Source of the DNA: Betaproteobacteria bacterium
GTDB taxonomy: Bacteria; Pseudomonadota; Gammaproteobacteria; Burkholderiales; Burkholderiaceae_C
DNA: 64,000 nucleotides
Direction: 5' to 3'
Assembly (NCBI GenBank): GCA_016704535.1
Contig: JADIZZ010000001.1
Coordinates: 1-64,000 of the forward strand
Shown here: piece by piece, positions 19,374-27,498 of the stretch
How positions within the stretch are numbered: position 1 is the first letter of the stretch
Layout of the letters: every line of letters begins with the position of its first letter
The notes under the pieces: model-generated
What the model was told of the DNA's origin: nothing
What the model saw: the letters and a program-made list of their open reading frames with translations, nothing else
Databases searched by the model: none
Position numbers and translations under genes: made by a program

Positions 19374-19407
19374 GCACATCGCCGGCCTCGCGCCGGCGAT
19401 GTGCTTT
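19374..19407 (+). terminator. Rho-independent terminator after rplQ
   Basis: GCACATCGCCGGC (19374-19386) pairs perfectly with GCCGGCGATGTGC (19392-19404) around a CTCGC loop, followed by TTT. It closes the ribosomal superoperon and lies between two convergent genes. Confidence 0.75.
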
Positions 19408-19435
19408 CAAAGCCGGCCCTGTGACGGGCCCGCGC

Positions 19436-19990
19436 TTACCTCGCGGCCCTCTTCGCCGCCGGCTTGACGGACTTCTTGGCAGGCGCCTTGGCCGCCACCT
19501 TCTTCGGCGCAGCCTTCTTGGCCACGGTGGCCTTCACGGGCACCTTCGCTGCTGCCTTCTTGGCCGGGGCCTTGGCGGCCTTCTTCAGCGCCGCGGCTTC
19601 CTTCTCCACCGCCTTCTGCAGGGCCTTGGCCTTGCGCTCGGCGCTCGCCTGCAGCGCGGCCAGCTTCTTGCCGGTGCTGCGGCGCGTGGCCTCCAGCTTC
19701 TTCTCGGCCGAGGCCACCGACTTCTGCGCCGACGCGCTGGCCTTGCCCAACTGAGCCTGCGCCTTCTTCACCTGCGCTTCGGCAATCTTCACCAGCTTGC
19801 CGACCTTGGCCTTGGCGTCGTCGCGCTGCTGCTCGACCTTCTTGCGTGCGCGCGTCACGCTCGCGGACATCGCATCACCCAGGGCTTCGACCTTGTGGGT
19901 CAGGGCGGTGCCCACTTCCTTCGCAGCTTTGCTCAGATGCTCGCCGGCCTGGGCGAGTTCGGACTTCTTCGTGGTCTTGCGAGTGGCCAT
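19436..19990 (-). CDS. Histone H1-like Lys/Ala-rich protein
   Basis: Probable nucleoid-associated basic protein. 184 residues. The N-terminal half is a long charged, helical segment (residues 10-125, heptad-like with Ala, Lys and Gln). The C-terminal 60 residues are almost only Ala, Lys, Pro and Val with repeated AKKA and PAKK units, as in eukaryotic H1 tails and bacterial H1-like proteins. The ATG at 19990 follows AAGGAAAG; the open frame extends upstream without a plausible start. Convergent with rplQ. A phasin-like role for the helical half is the main alternative. Confidence 0.7.
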   Translation of the reverse strand: MATRKTTKKSELAQAGEHLSKAAKEVGTALTHKVEALGDAMSASVTRARKKVEQQRDDAKAKVGKLVKIAEAQVKKAQAQLGKASASAQKSVASAEKKLEATRRSTGKKLAALQASAERKAKALQKAVEKEAAALKKAAKAPAKKAAAKVPVKATVAKKAAPKKVAAKAPAKKSVKPAAKRAAR

Positions 19991-20212
19991 GTCTTTCCTT
20001 CTTGAAGTGAACGGTTGCTCGCGACTTTCCGCGCAGCCCCGCAAATTTAAGCTGTGCAGGGCCCGACACGTGCGATACCGCTCAAACAAGTGCACCGTGC
20101 GTGCGCCCGGTGTCGCGGCATGACGCCTCGGCGGCTCGGTACGGCATCGCACCGACGGCCGGCGCGGACCGGACTATCCTAGCTGGCCGCTCCGGCAAGC
20201 CACGCAGCGAGA

Positions 20213-21298
20213 ATGCCGATGAGCCTGCCCGACCCGAAGCCTGCGGCACCCGACGGCGTCGCCTTCGCCCCGGCATTGCGCTGGCTCCTGCTGGCCGTGA
20301 CGCTGGCACTGGCCTGGGTGCTTCAGCCATTTGCCGGCGCCATCCTTTGGGGCGCCATCGTGGCGTTGCTGTTCGCACCCTGGAACCGTTGGCTGCTGCC
20401 GCGCGTGGGACGCCGGCGCTCGCTGGCGGCAGGGCTCACGCTGCTGCTGGTGGTGGTCGTCGTCGTGCTGCCGCTGCTGCTGCTGCTGGCCGCCCTGGGC
20501 AACGAAGCCGCCACGCTCTACGAGCGGGTGCAGAGCAACGAGCTGAAGCCGACGCAGTACTTCCGCGAGATCTTCGGCGCGCTGCCGCACTGGGTGCGTG
20601 AACTGCTGGACCGCTTCGGCCTCGTCAACTTCACCGCGTTGCAGCGCTGGCTCAACGCGCTGCTGCTCCAAGGCAGCCGCATCCTCGGTTCGCAGGCCTT
20701 CGACATCGGCCAGAACACGCTCGACTTCGTGCTCAGCGTGTGCATCGCGCTCTACCTGGCCTTCTTCCTGATGCGCGACGGCGAGGGCCTGGTGCGCCTG
20801 CTGCGGCGGGCCGTGCCGCTGGCGCCGCAGCACACGCGGGAACTGGTGGACAAGTTCAGCACCGTTATCCGCGCCACGGTGCGCGGCAACTTCGTCGTCG
20901 CCGCCATCCAGGGTGCCCTGGGCGGTCTGGCCTTCTGGGTGCTGGACATCGGTGCCGTGCTGCTGTGGACGGCGCTGATGACCTTCCTGTCGCTGCTGCC
21001 CGCGGTGGGCGCGGCGCTGGTGTGGGCGCCGGTGGCGATCTACTTACTCGTCACCGGCGCGCTGTGGCAGGGCTGGGCGCTTATCGCCTGGGGCGTGCTC
21101 ATCATTGGCCTGGCCGACAACGTACTGCGCCCCATGCTGGTGGGCCGCGACACGCGCCTGCCCGACTGGCTGGTGCTGCTCAGCACCCTGGGCGGCATGG
21201 CCGTGATGGGCTTCAACGGTTTCGTACTCGGGCCGGTCGTGGCAGCGATGTTCGTTGCGGTGTGGCACATCCATCTGGCGCGCGCCGACCAGCCTTGA
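20213..21298 (+). CDS. AI-2E family transporter (PerM/YdiK type)
   Basis: Inner-membrane permease of the AI-2E transporter family. 361 residues with about seven to eight hydrophobic segments: two at the N-terminus (residues 20-55), one at about 70-95, then a soluble helical region, then a block from about 175 to 350. The C-terminal GLADNVLRPMLVGRDTRLPDWLVLLSTLGG segment is diagnostic. Substrate is unknown; members have been linked to autoinducer export or Na+/H+ antiport. Start at 20213 or the second ATG at 20219. It stands alone. Confidence 0.85.
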   Translation: MPMSLPDPKPAAPDGVAFAPALRWLLLAVTLALAWVLQPFAGAILWGAIVALLFAPWNRWLLPRVGRRRSLAAGLTLLLVVVVVVLPLLLLLAALGNEAATLYERVQSNELKPTQYFREIFGALPHWVRELLDRFGLVNFTALQRWLNALLLQGSRILGSQAFDIGQNTLDFVLSVCIALYLAFFLMRDGEGLVRLLRRAVPLAPQHTRELVDKFSTVIRATVRGNFVVAAIQGALGGLAFWVLDIGAVLLWTALMTFLSLLPAVGAALVWAPVAIYLLVTGALWQGWALIAWGVLIIGLADNVLRPMLVGRDTRLPDWLVLLSTLGGMAVMGFNGFVLGPVVAAMFVAVWHIHLARADQP

Positions 21299-21324
21299 CC
21301 ACCGGCCTCGAGGCCGGCGCGGCT

Positions 21325-21816
21325 TCAGCGCGGCAGCGGGTCCACGGGCACGGGCATCGGCCTCGGTGGCGGCGGTGCGGATGCCGGCGTCGACGGCGAG
21401 AGCGGCTGGGTGCCGACGCTGTAGGTCTTCAGCTCGCGCAGCATGCCGCCGCTCTCCACGCTGCCGCTGACGCTGCCGTGGCCGGCCATGCGGGCCAGGC
21501 AGTCGGCCTTGTCGCCGCCGCTCAGCGCGTTGCAGCGCTGGCGTGCATTGGCGGCGTAGTCCGCCGCCCCGGCGTTGTCGAGCGCGCCGCGTCGCGCCTG
21601 TGCGTAGGACGCGTGGGCTTCGCGCAGGCAGGCACTCATCTCCTGGCCCGTCTGGCCGCTGCGGCAGGCCGCCAGCTCGCGCTGGTAGAGCGCACGCAGT
21701 TCGGCCTGCTCGGACTTGCTGGCCGCGGTTGCGGCCAACGGCGCCAGCAGCGCGGCCAGGCCGAGCACGACGGCACAGGTGCCGGCATGCAGGAAGGGGG
21801 TGGCTGGGTATCTCAT
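21325..21816 (-). CDS. Secreted cysteine-containing hypothetical protein
   Basis: 163 residues. An N-terminal Sec signal peptide (hydrophobic VVLGLAALLAPLAATAAS) is followed by a helical domain with four cysteines, including RCN and DC in the segment RCNALSGGDKADCLAR, and by a proline-rich tail. I know similar unannotated periplasmic proteins in Burkholderiales but no function. The ATG at 21816 has GGAGAG upstream; an in-frame GTG six codons earlier is less likely. It lies 21 nt downstream of another small gene with a related Cys motif, so the two form an operon. Confidence 0.65.
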   Translation of the reverse strand: MRYPATPFLHAGTCAVVLGLAALLAPLAATAASKSEQAELRALYQRELAACRSGQTGQEMSACLREAHASYAQARRGALDNAGAADYAANARQRCNALSGGDKADCLARMAGHGSVSGSVESGGMLRELKTYSVGTQPLSPSTPASAPPPPRPMPVPVDPLPR

Positions 21817-21837
21817 GGGGTGCTCTCCATTCACTCT

Positions 21838-22143
21838 TCAGGGGTTGGTGGCGACCGCATCGCGCAGCGGGCCGCTGGCCCGTGACCGGCAGTCGCTGCG
21901 CTGCGCGCTGCTGGCCATCGTGTTGCAGCGGAAGTTGGCGTCGGCGCGTGCGGCAGTACTGGCGTGGCGGGCTTGCGCCTGCTGCACCGCCTGCTGCACC
22001 ACCGCCGCCAGCGTCAGCAACAGCGCAACCATCACCAACCCCGCCACCAGCAGCAGCGGCCACCGCCTGAGCAGGCTGTGCACGCTGCCGGCCAACGCTG
22101 TCGGCGCACGCGCCGGCGGGTTCCAATGCAGTAGCACGGGCAT
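21838..22143 (-). CDS. Small single-pass membrane protein with paired cysteines
   Basis: 101 residues. A membrane segment at about residues 27-50 (PLLLVAGLVMVALLLTLAAVV) is followed by an Ala/Gln-rich helix and the Cys motif RCNTMASSAQRSDCRSR near the C-terminus. The downstream gene carries a very similar RCN...S....DC.xR pattern, so the two products may be related or work together outside the membrane. No known family recognised. The ATG at 22143 lacks a clear Shine-Dalgarno site; the open frame runs further upstream without a better start. Confidence 0.55.
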   Translation of the reverse strand: MPVLLHWNPPARAPTALAGSVHSLLRRWPLLLVAGLVMVALLLTLAAVVQQAVQQAQARHASTAARADANFRCNTMASSAQRSDCRSRASGPLRDAVATNP

Positions 22144-22262
22144 GAGCAAACGCGACTGGGGTGTGGTGTGTTGAAGGGTACCGCGCCCGACCGGCAGATC
22201 GGGGCGGCGGGCCCGGCGAGCGTGCGGCGCAGTGGCTGCTGCCGCGCGCGCCCGGCCGAGGT

Positions 22263-22484
22263 TCAATGCTTTTTGAACCAGCTGTCGGAGGCCTTCTTCT
22301 GCCATGCGGCCACCTGGCTTTCGGCCTCTTCCTTGGCGATGCCGTAGCGTTCCTGGATCTTGCCGGCGAGCTGGTCACGCCGGCCGGCCACGACATCGAT
22401 GTCGTCGTCGGTCAGCTTGCCCCATTGCTCCTTGGCATGGCCAGTGATCTGCTTCCAGTTCCCTTGGATTTGTTCCCAGTTCAT
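22263..22484 (-). CDS. CsbD family stress protein
   Basis: Small hydrophilic protein of the CsbD family (YjbJ in E. coli), induced by general stress. 73 residues, with the family start MNWEQIQGNWKQITGHAKEQWGKLTDDD and the VAGRRDQLAGKIQERYGI middle. AAGGAG-like site before the ATG. It is 36 nt downstream of a BON-domain lipoprotein gene on the same strand, so the two are probably one stress operon. Confidence 0.9.
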   Translation of the reverse strand: MNWEQIQGNWKQITGHAKEQWGKLTDDDIDVVAGRRDQLAGKIQERYGIAKEEAESQVAAWQKKASDSWFKKH

Positions 22485-22520
22485 ACAGTGCTCCTTGTCA
22501 GTACAGATTGACCGTCACGC

Positions 22521-22835
22521 TCACGGGCGAATGGCGATCTCGTTCCTCACGCTCTTCACGCCTTCGACCTTGCGGGTCACGGTTTCGGCGGACGACTTCT
22601 CGGCTGCGCTCTTGGCAAAGCCCGACAGCATCACGACACCGTTGAGCGTCTCGACGCTGATGGACGCCGCGTCGACGATCTTGTTGTCGACGAAGCGCGC
22701 CTTCACTGCGGTGGTGATGGCGGTGTCGTCGACGTAGGCGCCGACCGATTCCTGCCCGCGCGTGACGGCACAGCCGGTAACGGTGGCCAGGGCGAAAACG
22801 GCGGCGGTGATGGCGAGGGTGTGGCGAATGGTCAT
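22521..22835 (-). CDS. BON domain lipoprotein
   Basis: 104 residues. Signal peptide with lipobox TVTGC (lipidation at C22), then one BON domain (residues about 38-103) with the typical pattern ITTAVKARFVDNK, ISVETLNGVVMLSGFAKS and VEGVKSVRNEI. BON proteins such as OsmY and DolP bind phospholipid or support envelope integrity under osmotic stress. I chose the ATG at 22835 since it gives a proper signal peptide. A GTGCG-N4-CGCAC inverted repeat lies 178 nt upstream in the divergent intergenic region. Confidence 0.85.
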   Translation of the reverse strand: MTIRHTLAITAAVFALATVTGCAVTRGQESVGAYVDDTAITTAVKARFVDNKIVDAASISVETLNGVVMLSGFAKSAAEKSSAETVTRKVEGVKSVRNEIAIRP

Positions 22836-23013
22836 GGTGTTGCTCCAGTCTGAAAGATGAGTCGAGGGGTTGTCGCGCAACGCTTGCACCGGGGTACGGT
22901 GCTGCGCTGTGGGTTGTCTGCAACCTCCAGAGCCACTGTAGGAACCGATTCGCGCCCCGCCCATCAGTGCACGGCGCAGCGGTTTGTAAGACGGCAACCC
23001 TTTGCGTCAGTAG

Positions 23014-23027
23014 GTGCGATGTCGCAC
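23014..23027. promoter_or_regulatory. Inverted repeat GTGCG-ATGT-CGCAC
   Basis: Arms GTGCG and CGCAC with a 4-nt spacer match five other sites in this window. It lies in the 302-nt divergent region between the BON/CsbD operon and the DUF4398 lipoprotein gene, 110 nt before the latter. Apart from this repeat I see nothing coding between 22836 and 23137. A regulator site is inference. Confidence 0.5.
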
Positions 23028-23137
23028 AGACGCCCACGGGCACGGCGTCCAAGCTTGCTTTTCCGAGACGCTGCCCGACCTGGCTAGACAAGCTGCGCGG
23101 TGCAGCGTTTCGTTTTGCACTGCAACGAAAGCACACC

Positions 23138-23563
23138 ATGACCCCACGCCGGCCCACCGCCCCCACCAACATCCTGCATCGCACCCTGGCTTCGGCCGGC
23201 CTGCTTGCCGTCGTCACCTTGGGCTTGGGCGCCTGCGCCACGCCGCCACCGCCGCCCAACGAGCAGATGGCCGTCTCGGCCGCAGCCATCCAGAACGCAT
23301 CTGCCGCCGGCGCCACCGAGTTCGCCCCCGCCGAACTGGCCCTGGCGCGCGACAAGATGGCTCGCGCCACGCAGGCCGCTGCGGCTGACGAGCCGGTGCG
23401 TGCGATGGCCCTGGCCCAGCAGGCCCAGGCCGACGCCAAGCTGGCGCAGGCCAAGGCCGAGTCGGCCAAGTCGAAGAAGGCGGCCGACGCCCTGAACGAA
23501 GCGGACCGCGCCTTGCGCGAAGAGATGGCCCGCAAGACCGCCCCCAACACCCCGAGGAATTGA
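23138..23563 (+). CDS. DUF4398 domain lipoprotein
   Basis: 141 residues. Lipoprotein signal with lipobox LGLGAC (C33), then an Ala-rich helical domain with the DUF4398 pattern (FAPAELALARDKMARATQAAA). Such proteins sit in the outer-membrane periplasmic face and usually neighbour an OmpA-domain lipoprotein, as here; the next gene starts 1 nt after its stop. Function unknown; a role in envelope stress is suggested by the neighbours. Confidence 0.8.
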   Translation: MTPRRPTAPTNILHRTLASAGLLAVVTLGLGACATPPPPPNEQMAVSAAAIQNASAAGATEFAPAELALARDKMARATQAAAADEPVRAMALAQQAQADAKLAQAKAESAKSKKAADALNEADRALREEMARKTAPNTPRN

Positions 23564-23564
23564 G

Positions 23565-24557
23565 ATGAAGCTGCAACACACCACCACCACCGCCACCGGT
23601 TCGCGCACCTTCGGTGCCCTGAGCCTGCTCGCCGCCGCTGCCTTGCTGGCCTTGTCGGCCTGCGGCTCGGCGCCGCGCAACAACGACCAGCTGAACTCGG
23701 CGCGCAGCGCCTACAACGCAGCGGCGGCCAACCCGGAAGTGCGTGACGGCGCGCCGGTCGAGCTGAAGGCGGCCGCCGACGCGCTGAACCGCGCCGACCA
23801 GGCCCTGGCGCGCGAAGACAACATGGCCACCGTCAACAACCTGGCCTACCTTGCCAGCCAGAGTGTGGCCACGGCGCAGGCTGCGGGCAGCCGCAAGGCG
23901 TCGGAGGCCGCCGTGGCCAAGGCCAACGCCGAGCGCGACCGCATGCGCCTGCAAGCACGCACCCAGGAAGCCGATGCTGCGACGCGCAGCGCCCAGGCCG
24001 CGCAGGTCGATGCCCGCGCCTCGCAGATCCAGGCCCAGTCGGCCGAACGCGACGCGCGTGTCTCGCAGCGTGCGGCCGATGCTTCGCAGCAGCAGGCCGC
24101 CGCCTCCCAGCAGGACGCGCAGGCCGCGATGCAGCGAAACCAGATGCTCGAAGAGCAGTTGCGTGACTTGAACGCGAAGAAGACGAATCGCGGCATGGTC
24201 ATCACCATCGGCGACGTGCTCTTCGACACCGGGCGAGCCGAGCTCAAGTCGGGTGGCATGCGCAACATGGACAAGCTGGTCAGCTTCCTCCAGAACAACC
24301 CGAAGCGCCGCGCGCAAGTCGAGGGCTTCACCGACAGCGTGGGCGGCGACAGCATGAACCAGGAGCTCTCGGCGCGCCGTGCCGACGCCGTGCGCAGCGC
24401 GCTGGTCTCTCGCGGCATTGCGGGTGACCGCATCGGCACGCAGGGCTATGGGGAGGCCTTCCCGGTGGCAGGCAACGACAGCGCCGGTGGCCGTCAGATG
24501 AACCGTCGCGTAGAGATCGTGCTGTCCGACGACGGCGGGGTGGTCGCGCCCCGCTGA
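23565..24557 (+). CDS. DUF4398 and OmpA-domain lipoprotein
   Basis: 330 residues. Lipobox LSAC (C33), a DUF4398-like helical region (residues 40-110) resembling that of the preceding gene, a long Ala/Gln-rich coiled coil (110-200), then an OmpA peptidoglycan-binding domain (about 215-325) with VLFDTGRAELKSGG and the NQELSARRADAVRSAL and GYGEAFPVAGN signatures. It probably ties the outer membrane to peptidoglycan. Translationally coupled with the upstream gene; the two likely arose from a shared DUF4398 module. Confidence 0.88.
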   Translation: MKLQHTTTTATGSRTFGALSLLAAAALLALSACGSAPRNNDQLNSARSAYNAAAANPEVRDGAPVELKAAADALNRADQALAREDNMATVNNLAYLASQSVATAQAAGSRKASEAAVAKANAERDRMRLQARTQEADAATRSAQAAQVDARASQIQAQSAERDARVSQRAADASQQQAAASQQDAQAAMQRNQMLEEQLRDLNAKKTNRGMVITIGDVLFDTGRAELKSGGMRNMDKLVSFLQNNPKRRAQVEGFTDSVGGDSMNQELSARRADAVRSALVSRGIAGDRIGTQGYGEAFPVAGNDSAGGRQMNRRVEIVLSDDGGVVAPR

Positions 24558-24729
24558 TCTAAGGGGTGCAGGGCCGCTGCGTCTGTTCGGACCCGACGGC
24601 CGTCTCCCCTGCAGCTGCCCCCAGCTGAAAGCGGCACCATGAAGCGCCTGTCCCTGACCTGCCTGGCCGCACTGGCACCCGCTGCGCTGCCGTCGCGCCG
24701 CCTGAGACTCTGATCCTCCCTGTCTGACC

Positions 24730-24765
24730 GGGCCCGGCGACGTGTCATGCGCTGTCGGGCCCTTT
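24730..24765 (+). terminator. Terminator-like hairpin
   Basis: GGGCCCG (24730-24736) pairs with CGGGCCC (24756-24762), followed by TTT. The stem can be extended with G-U pairs. It would close transcripts coming from the OmpA-lipoprotein operon or the tiny ORF at 24639-24713. Confidence 0.45.
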
Positions 24766-24821
24766 GCCGTCGGCTTCGGCAACGCGCTTACCTCCTATTC
24801 CGTGGGCACGCATACCATCAT

Positions 24822-24836
24822 GCACGTTGAACGTGC
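24822..24836. promoter_or_regulatory. Palindrome GCACGT-TGA-ACGTGC
   Basis: Perfect six-base arms around a TGA spacer, 26 nt before the GTG start of the FeeM-like acyltransferase gene. Position and symmetry suggest an operator; no regulator can be assigned. Confidence 0.4.
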
Positions 24837-24862
24837 GTGAAGGAAAGTTAGGTCAAGTCGCA

Positions 24863-26195
24863 GTGAAAAACCGGCTGATCGGCAGTATCCGGAAACAGTG
24901 GCGCCTCGCTTTGCGCAAGGCGTTCGCGCTGCTCCCGCGCCCGCTGCGGTTTGCCGTCTTCCGCTCCTTCGTGGAGTGCGATCCGAAGCCCGACCAGCGC
25001 TTGGTTCTGAAGATCGCCGAGACCCGGGACGAGCTGGAGCAGTGCTACTCGCTGCTGCACGACGCCTATGTCGGCGAGGGTTTCATGAAGCCAGCGCCCA
25101 GCGGCCTGCGCGCCACGCTCTACCACGCCCTGCCCACGACCACCACGCTGTGCGCCAAGTACGACGGCAAGGTGGTGGGCACGCTGTCGTTGATACGGGA
25201 AAGCGTGTTCGGCTTTCCGCTGCAGGCGATCTTCGACCTGACGGAGATCCGCGCGCGGGGCGGCAACCTCGCCGAGGTGTCGGCGCTGGCGGTGCACAAG
25301 GACTTCCGCAAGACGGGCGGGGCCATCCTGTTCCCGCTGATGAAGTTCATGTATGAGTACTGCACGACGTATTTCGACACGCGGCATCTGGTGATCGCGG
25401 TACACCCGACGCGCATCGAGATGTACGAGTCGCTGCTGTTCTTCGAGCGGCTGACGGAGAACGAGGTCGACAAGTACGACTTTGCCAACGGTGCACCGGC
25501 CGTGGGAGCCACCCTGGACTTGCGCCGTGCACCCTGCAAGTACCGCGAGATATACGGCCAGAAAGCCCCCCGAAAGAATCTGTACACGTACTTCGTCAAG
25601 ATCAGCCTGCCCAACATCGTGCTGCCAGGGCGCCGATATTTCACGACCAACGACCCGGTGATGACCACGGAGTTGCTGGACTACTTCTTCAACCAGCGTA
25701 CGCAGGTGTTCCAGAGGCTGGGCATGCGCGAGCGCATCCTGCTGCACTCGATCTACAACCTGCCCGAGCACCAGAAGATGCTGCCGAGCATCGACGACGC
25801 CGAAGAAGCTGCCAAGGCCGGAAGTGGCGCCACCCACCTGCGCCAGCACCAGCGCTACTCCCTCAAGTGCCCGGGCAATTTCTCGCTGATATCGCCCGAG
25901 GGCAGGGCCACGACGACCAGCCTGCGGGTGGTGGAACTGTCCAGATTCGGCTTCCTGGCGTATGCCAAGGACGACATCCCCACACATCTGGGGCGAGGTC
26001 ACCATCCATCTGGGCACCAACGAAGCGTCCGTCGTGCGTGCGATGGCCGTGCGCGGCAAGACCAAGGACGGCAAGGGCCTGTACGGCTTCACGTTGGCCG
26101 AGCCCGACACTGCCTGGCGCAAGTTCGTCGGGGCATTGACGGCCGGGGTCACGAGCAAGGACCTGGGCAATGCGACGCATTTCATGACGGATTGA
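24863..26195 (+). CDS. FeeM-like acyltransferase fused to a PilZ domain (one-base insertion)
   Basis: About 440 residues. Residues 45-225 match the N-acyl amino acid synthase FeeM type of GNAT-fold acyltransferase: ETRDELEQCYSLLHDAYV, then VVGTLSLI, EVSALAVHKDFRKTGG and HPTRIEMYESLLFFE. The family often accompanies PEP-CTERM/exosortase systems. From about residue 327 a PilZ-like domain begins (HQRYSLKCPG, then VELSRFGFLA), suggesting cyclic-di-GMP control. At 25978-25981 an extra C in CCCC breaks the frame; PHIWGEVTIHLG to FMTD continues in the next frame to the stop at 26195. Start GTG at 24863 is my best choice; no strong ribosome-binding site. Confidence 0.75.
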
Positions 26196-26561
26196 ATGAT
26201 CGTGCAAGCCGGCCCCACCGGCGATGCCGACGAAGGACCGGAGCAGCGCAGCGTGTGATTTGCGGAACCAGGGGGAGATGCCCAGGCAGTTCGAGCGATG
26301 CCGCTGGGCGGTCACAATTCCTTGGTGCAGGCACTCAAGGATGTCGAGTCTCTTTACACTTTGCAGGTCTGGGCTCGGCTGAGGTCCTGGGCATTGGCAG
26401 CCCCCCTCGAATGCATGGGGAAGCGAGGCGACTCGGCACTCTTGAGTTCAGGGTGGCTGCAGCCCCGTGGCGTACGCTACGGAATCGGCGCGTCAATCAT
26501 GGCCATCTGCAGGCACCATGTAGTACCGTAGAAGGGCTCAGGCAACACGTATCGGGCTCGC
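26196..26561. other. Non-coding region upstream of the HPr-rel-A type operon
   Basis: No coding signal on either strand. It ends in a sigma-54 type promoter at 26562-26577. The region is slightly less GC-rich than its surroundings and is long enough to hold an upstream activator site, but I could not identify a convincing inverted repeat. Confidence 0.4.
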
Positions 26562-26577
26562 AGGCGCGAAAATTGCT
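26562..26577 (+). promoter_or_regulatory. Sigma-54 (-24/-12) promoter
   Basis: GG at 26563-26564 and GC at 26575-26576 are 10 bp apart within AGGCGCGAAAATTGCT, close to the TGGCACG-N4-TTGCA consensus. It is 48 nt upstream of the Tat-protein start. The sequence before the XDP1-like gene has the same arrangement. PEP-CTERM genes in Burkholderiales are known to be driven by the PrsK/PrsR sigma-54 system. Confidence 0.7.
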
Positions 26578-26624
26578 TACTTTTCCGGGAAGCGCGGGAT
26601 TGACGCAAGGAACAGAGGGTGAAT

Positions 26625-27227
26625 ATGACCAGACCGTCTACAGAACGAGGCAGTGATGCCCAGAACCTCTCCGAAGGACGCCGGCGGTTTCTGCGCCGCG
26701 GTGCAGCGACCACGCCGTTGCTGCTGACGCTGACCGCCCAACCCGCCCTCGGATTCACGTGCTATTCACCCTCCGGCTCGCTTTCGAAGAACACGAGCGG
26801 CGGGCGCAACTACACCGGCGACTGCACGGGCAAATCGCCGGGCAACTACAAGGCGCAGATTGTCCCCGGCCCTGGTGACAGTTACAACTGGCCGACGGAG
26901 TCTTACGTGCCGGGTGACCGTCTAATCAAGATGTTCCCGGCAGGGCCTTTTCTGGACAGCTTCATGGCGGACACCACCACGACGAAGACCCTCCTTCAGG
27001 TCCTGAACCTTGGCGGTAATGGTGATCCGTACCAGTTCGCCGCCCACATGATTGCCGCTGTCTTGAACTGCGTCAACGGCTTTGTCCCCGCCGGGGTCAT
27101 GACCGAAGGTCAACTGCGAACGATTTGGACGGCTCTCTACACGGCCGGAACGATTCAGGTCGGGTCGGAGCACTGGGACAAGGAGCGGTTCGTCCAATAC
27201 CTCACGGCTTACAAAATCGGTGGCTGA
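26625..27227 (+). CDS. Tat-signal secreted protein, first gene of an HPr-rel-A type cassette
   Basis: 200 residues. The N-terminus has a twin-arginine motif (GRRRFLRRG, residues 18-26) followed by a hydrophobic stretch ending ALG, so the product is exported folded. The mature part carries three cysteines and Gly/Asn/Tyr-rich segments (CTGKSPGNYKAQ, PGDSYNWPTESYVPGD) and ends in WDKERFVQYLTAYKIGG. No function known to me. Its ATG follows AGAGG; an in-frame GTG two codons earlier is possible. It overlaps the PqqD-like gene by 8 nt and is driven by a sigma-54 type promoter. It could be the substrate of the three downstream enzymes (inference). Confidence 0.7.
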   Translation: MTRPSTERGSDAQNLSEGRRRFLRRGAATTPLLLTLTAQPALGFTCYSPSGSLSKNTSGGRNYTGDCTGKSPGNYKAQIVPGPGDSYNWPTESYVPGDRLIKMFPAGPFLDSFMADTTTTKTLLQVLNLGGNGDPYQFAAHMIAAVLNCVNGFVPAGVMTEGQLRTIWTALYTAGTIQVGSEHWDKERFVQYLTAYKIGG

Positions 27228-27498
27228 AGCCGCTGGCAATCGATCACCCGCGCAGTTGTTGCTGCTGCCCTTGCGCGGCGGATTGGCGGTTTTTGATCGC
27301 CGGTTCGGCGATACCCATGTGCTCGATGCCGCTCGGGTGTCTTCTTTGACCGCAGCCGCGGCAGATGAAACCCGCTGGCGTGGGGCCGTCGCCGCTTTGG
27401 GTTTGACCGACTTGAGCGATGCCTGGTCGGCGCGCCTCGCGGATGATCTGGCGGCGCTGATACCGCTGGACCGCGCCGAAGGCGCGTTCTCGGCTTGA
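27220..27498 (+). CDS. PqqD-like protein of the HPr-rel-A system
   Basis: 92 residues. Small alpha/beta protein with the PqqD-like pattern: a hydrophobic strand pair (LLLLPLRGGLAVFDRRFGDTHVLD), then helices (AARVSSLTAAA). PqqD relatives are peptide chaperones that present a precursor to a modifying enzyme. The TIGRFAM description of the HPr-rel-A system pairs such a protein with an HprK-related kinase, exactly as here. GTG start inside the end of the upstream gene; its stop overlaps the TTG start of the kinase (TTGA). Confidence 0.7.
   Translation: MAEAAGNRSPAQLLLLPLRGGLAVFDRRFGDTHVLDAARVSSLTAAAADETRWRGAVAALGLTDLSDAWSARLADDLAALIPLDRAEGAFSA

Larger units (their letters stand above)
24558..24862. 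other. Intergenic stretch with a tiny signal-peptide-like ORF
   Basis: No convincing gene. TGCAGGG (24567-24573) and CCCTGCA (24607-24613) form a weak stem after the OmpA gene. A 24-codon ORF at 24639-24713 begins like a signal peptide (MKRLSLTCLAALAP) and stops 16 nt before a terminator-like hairpin. It may be a decayed gene start or a small transcript. Confidence 0.3.

Noticed and set aside
24800..24830. GGGCACGCATACC...TGC before the acyltransferase gene as a sigma-54 promoter
   Set aside because: The distance between GG and GC is wrong.
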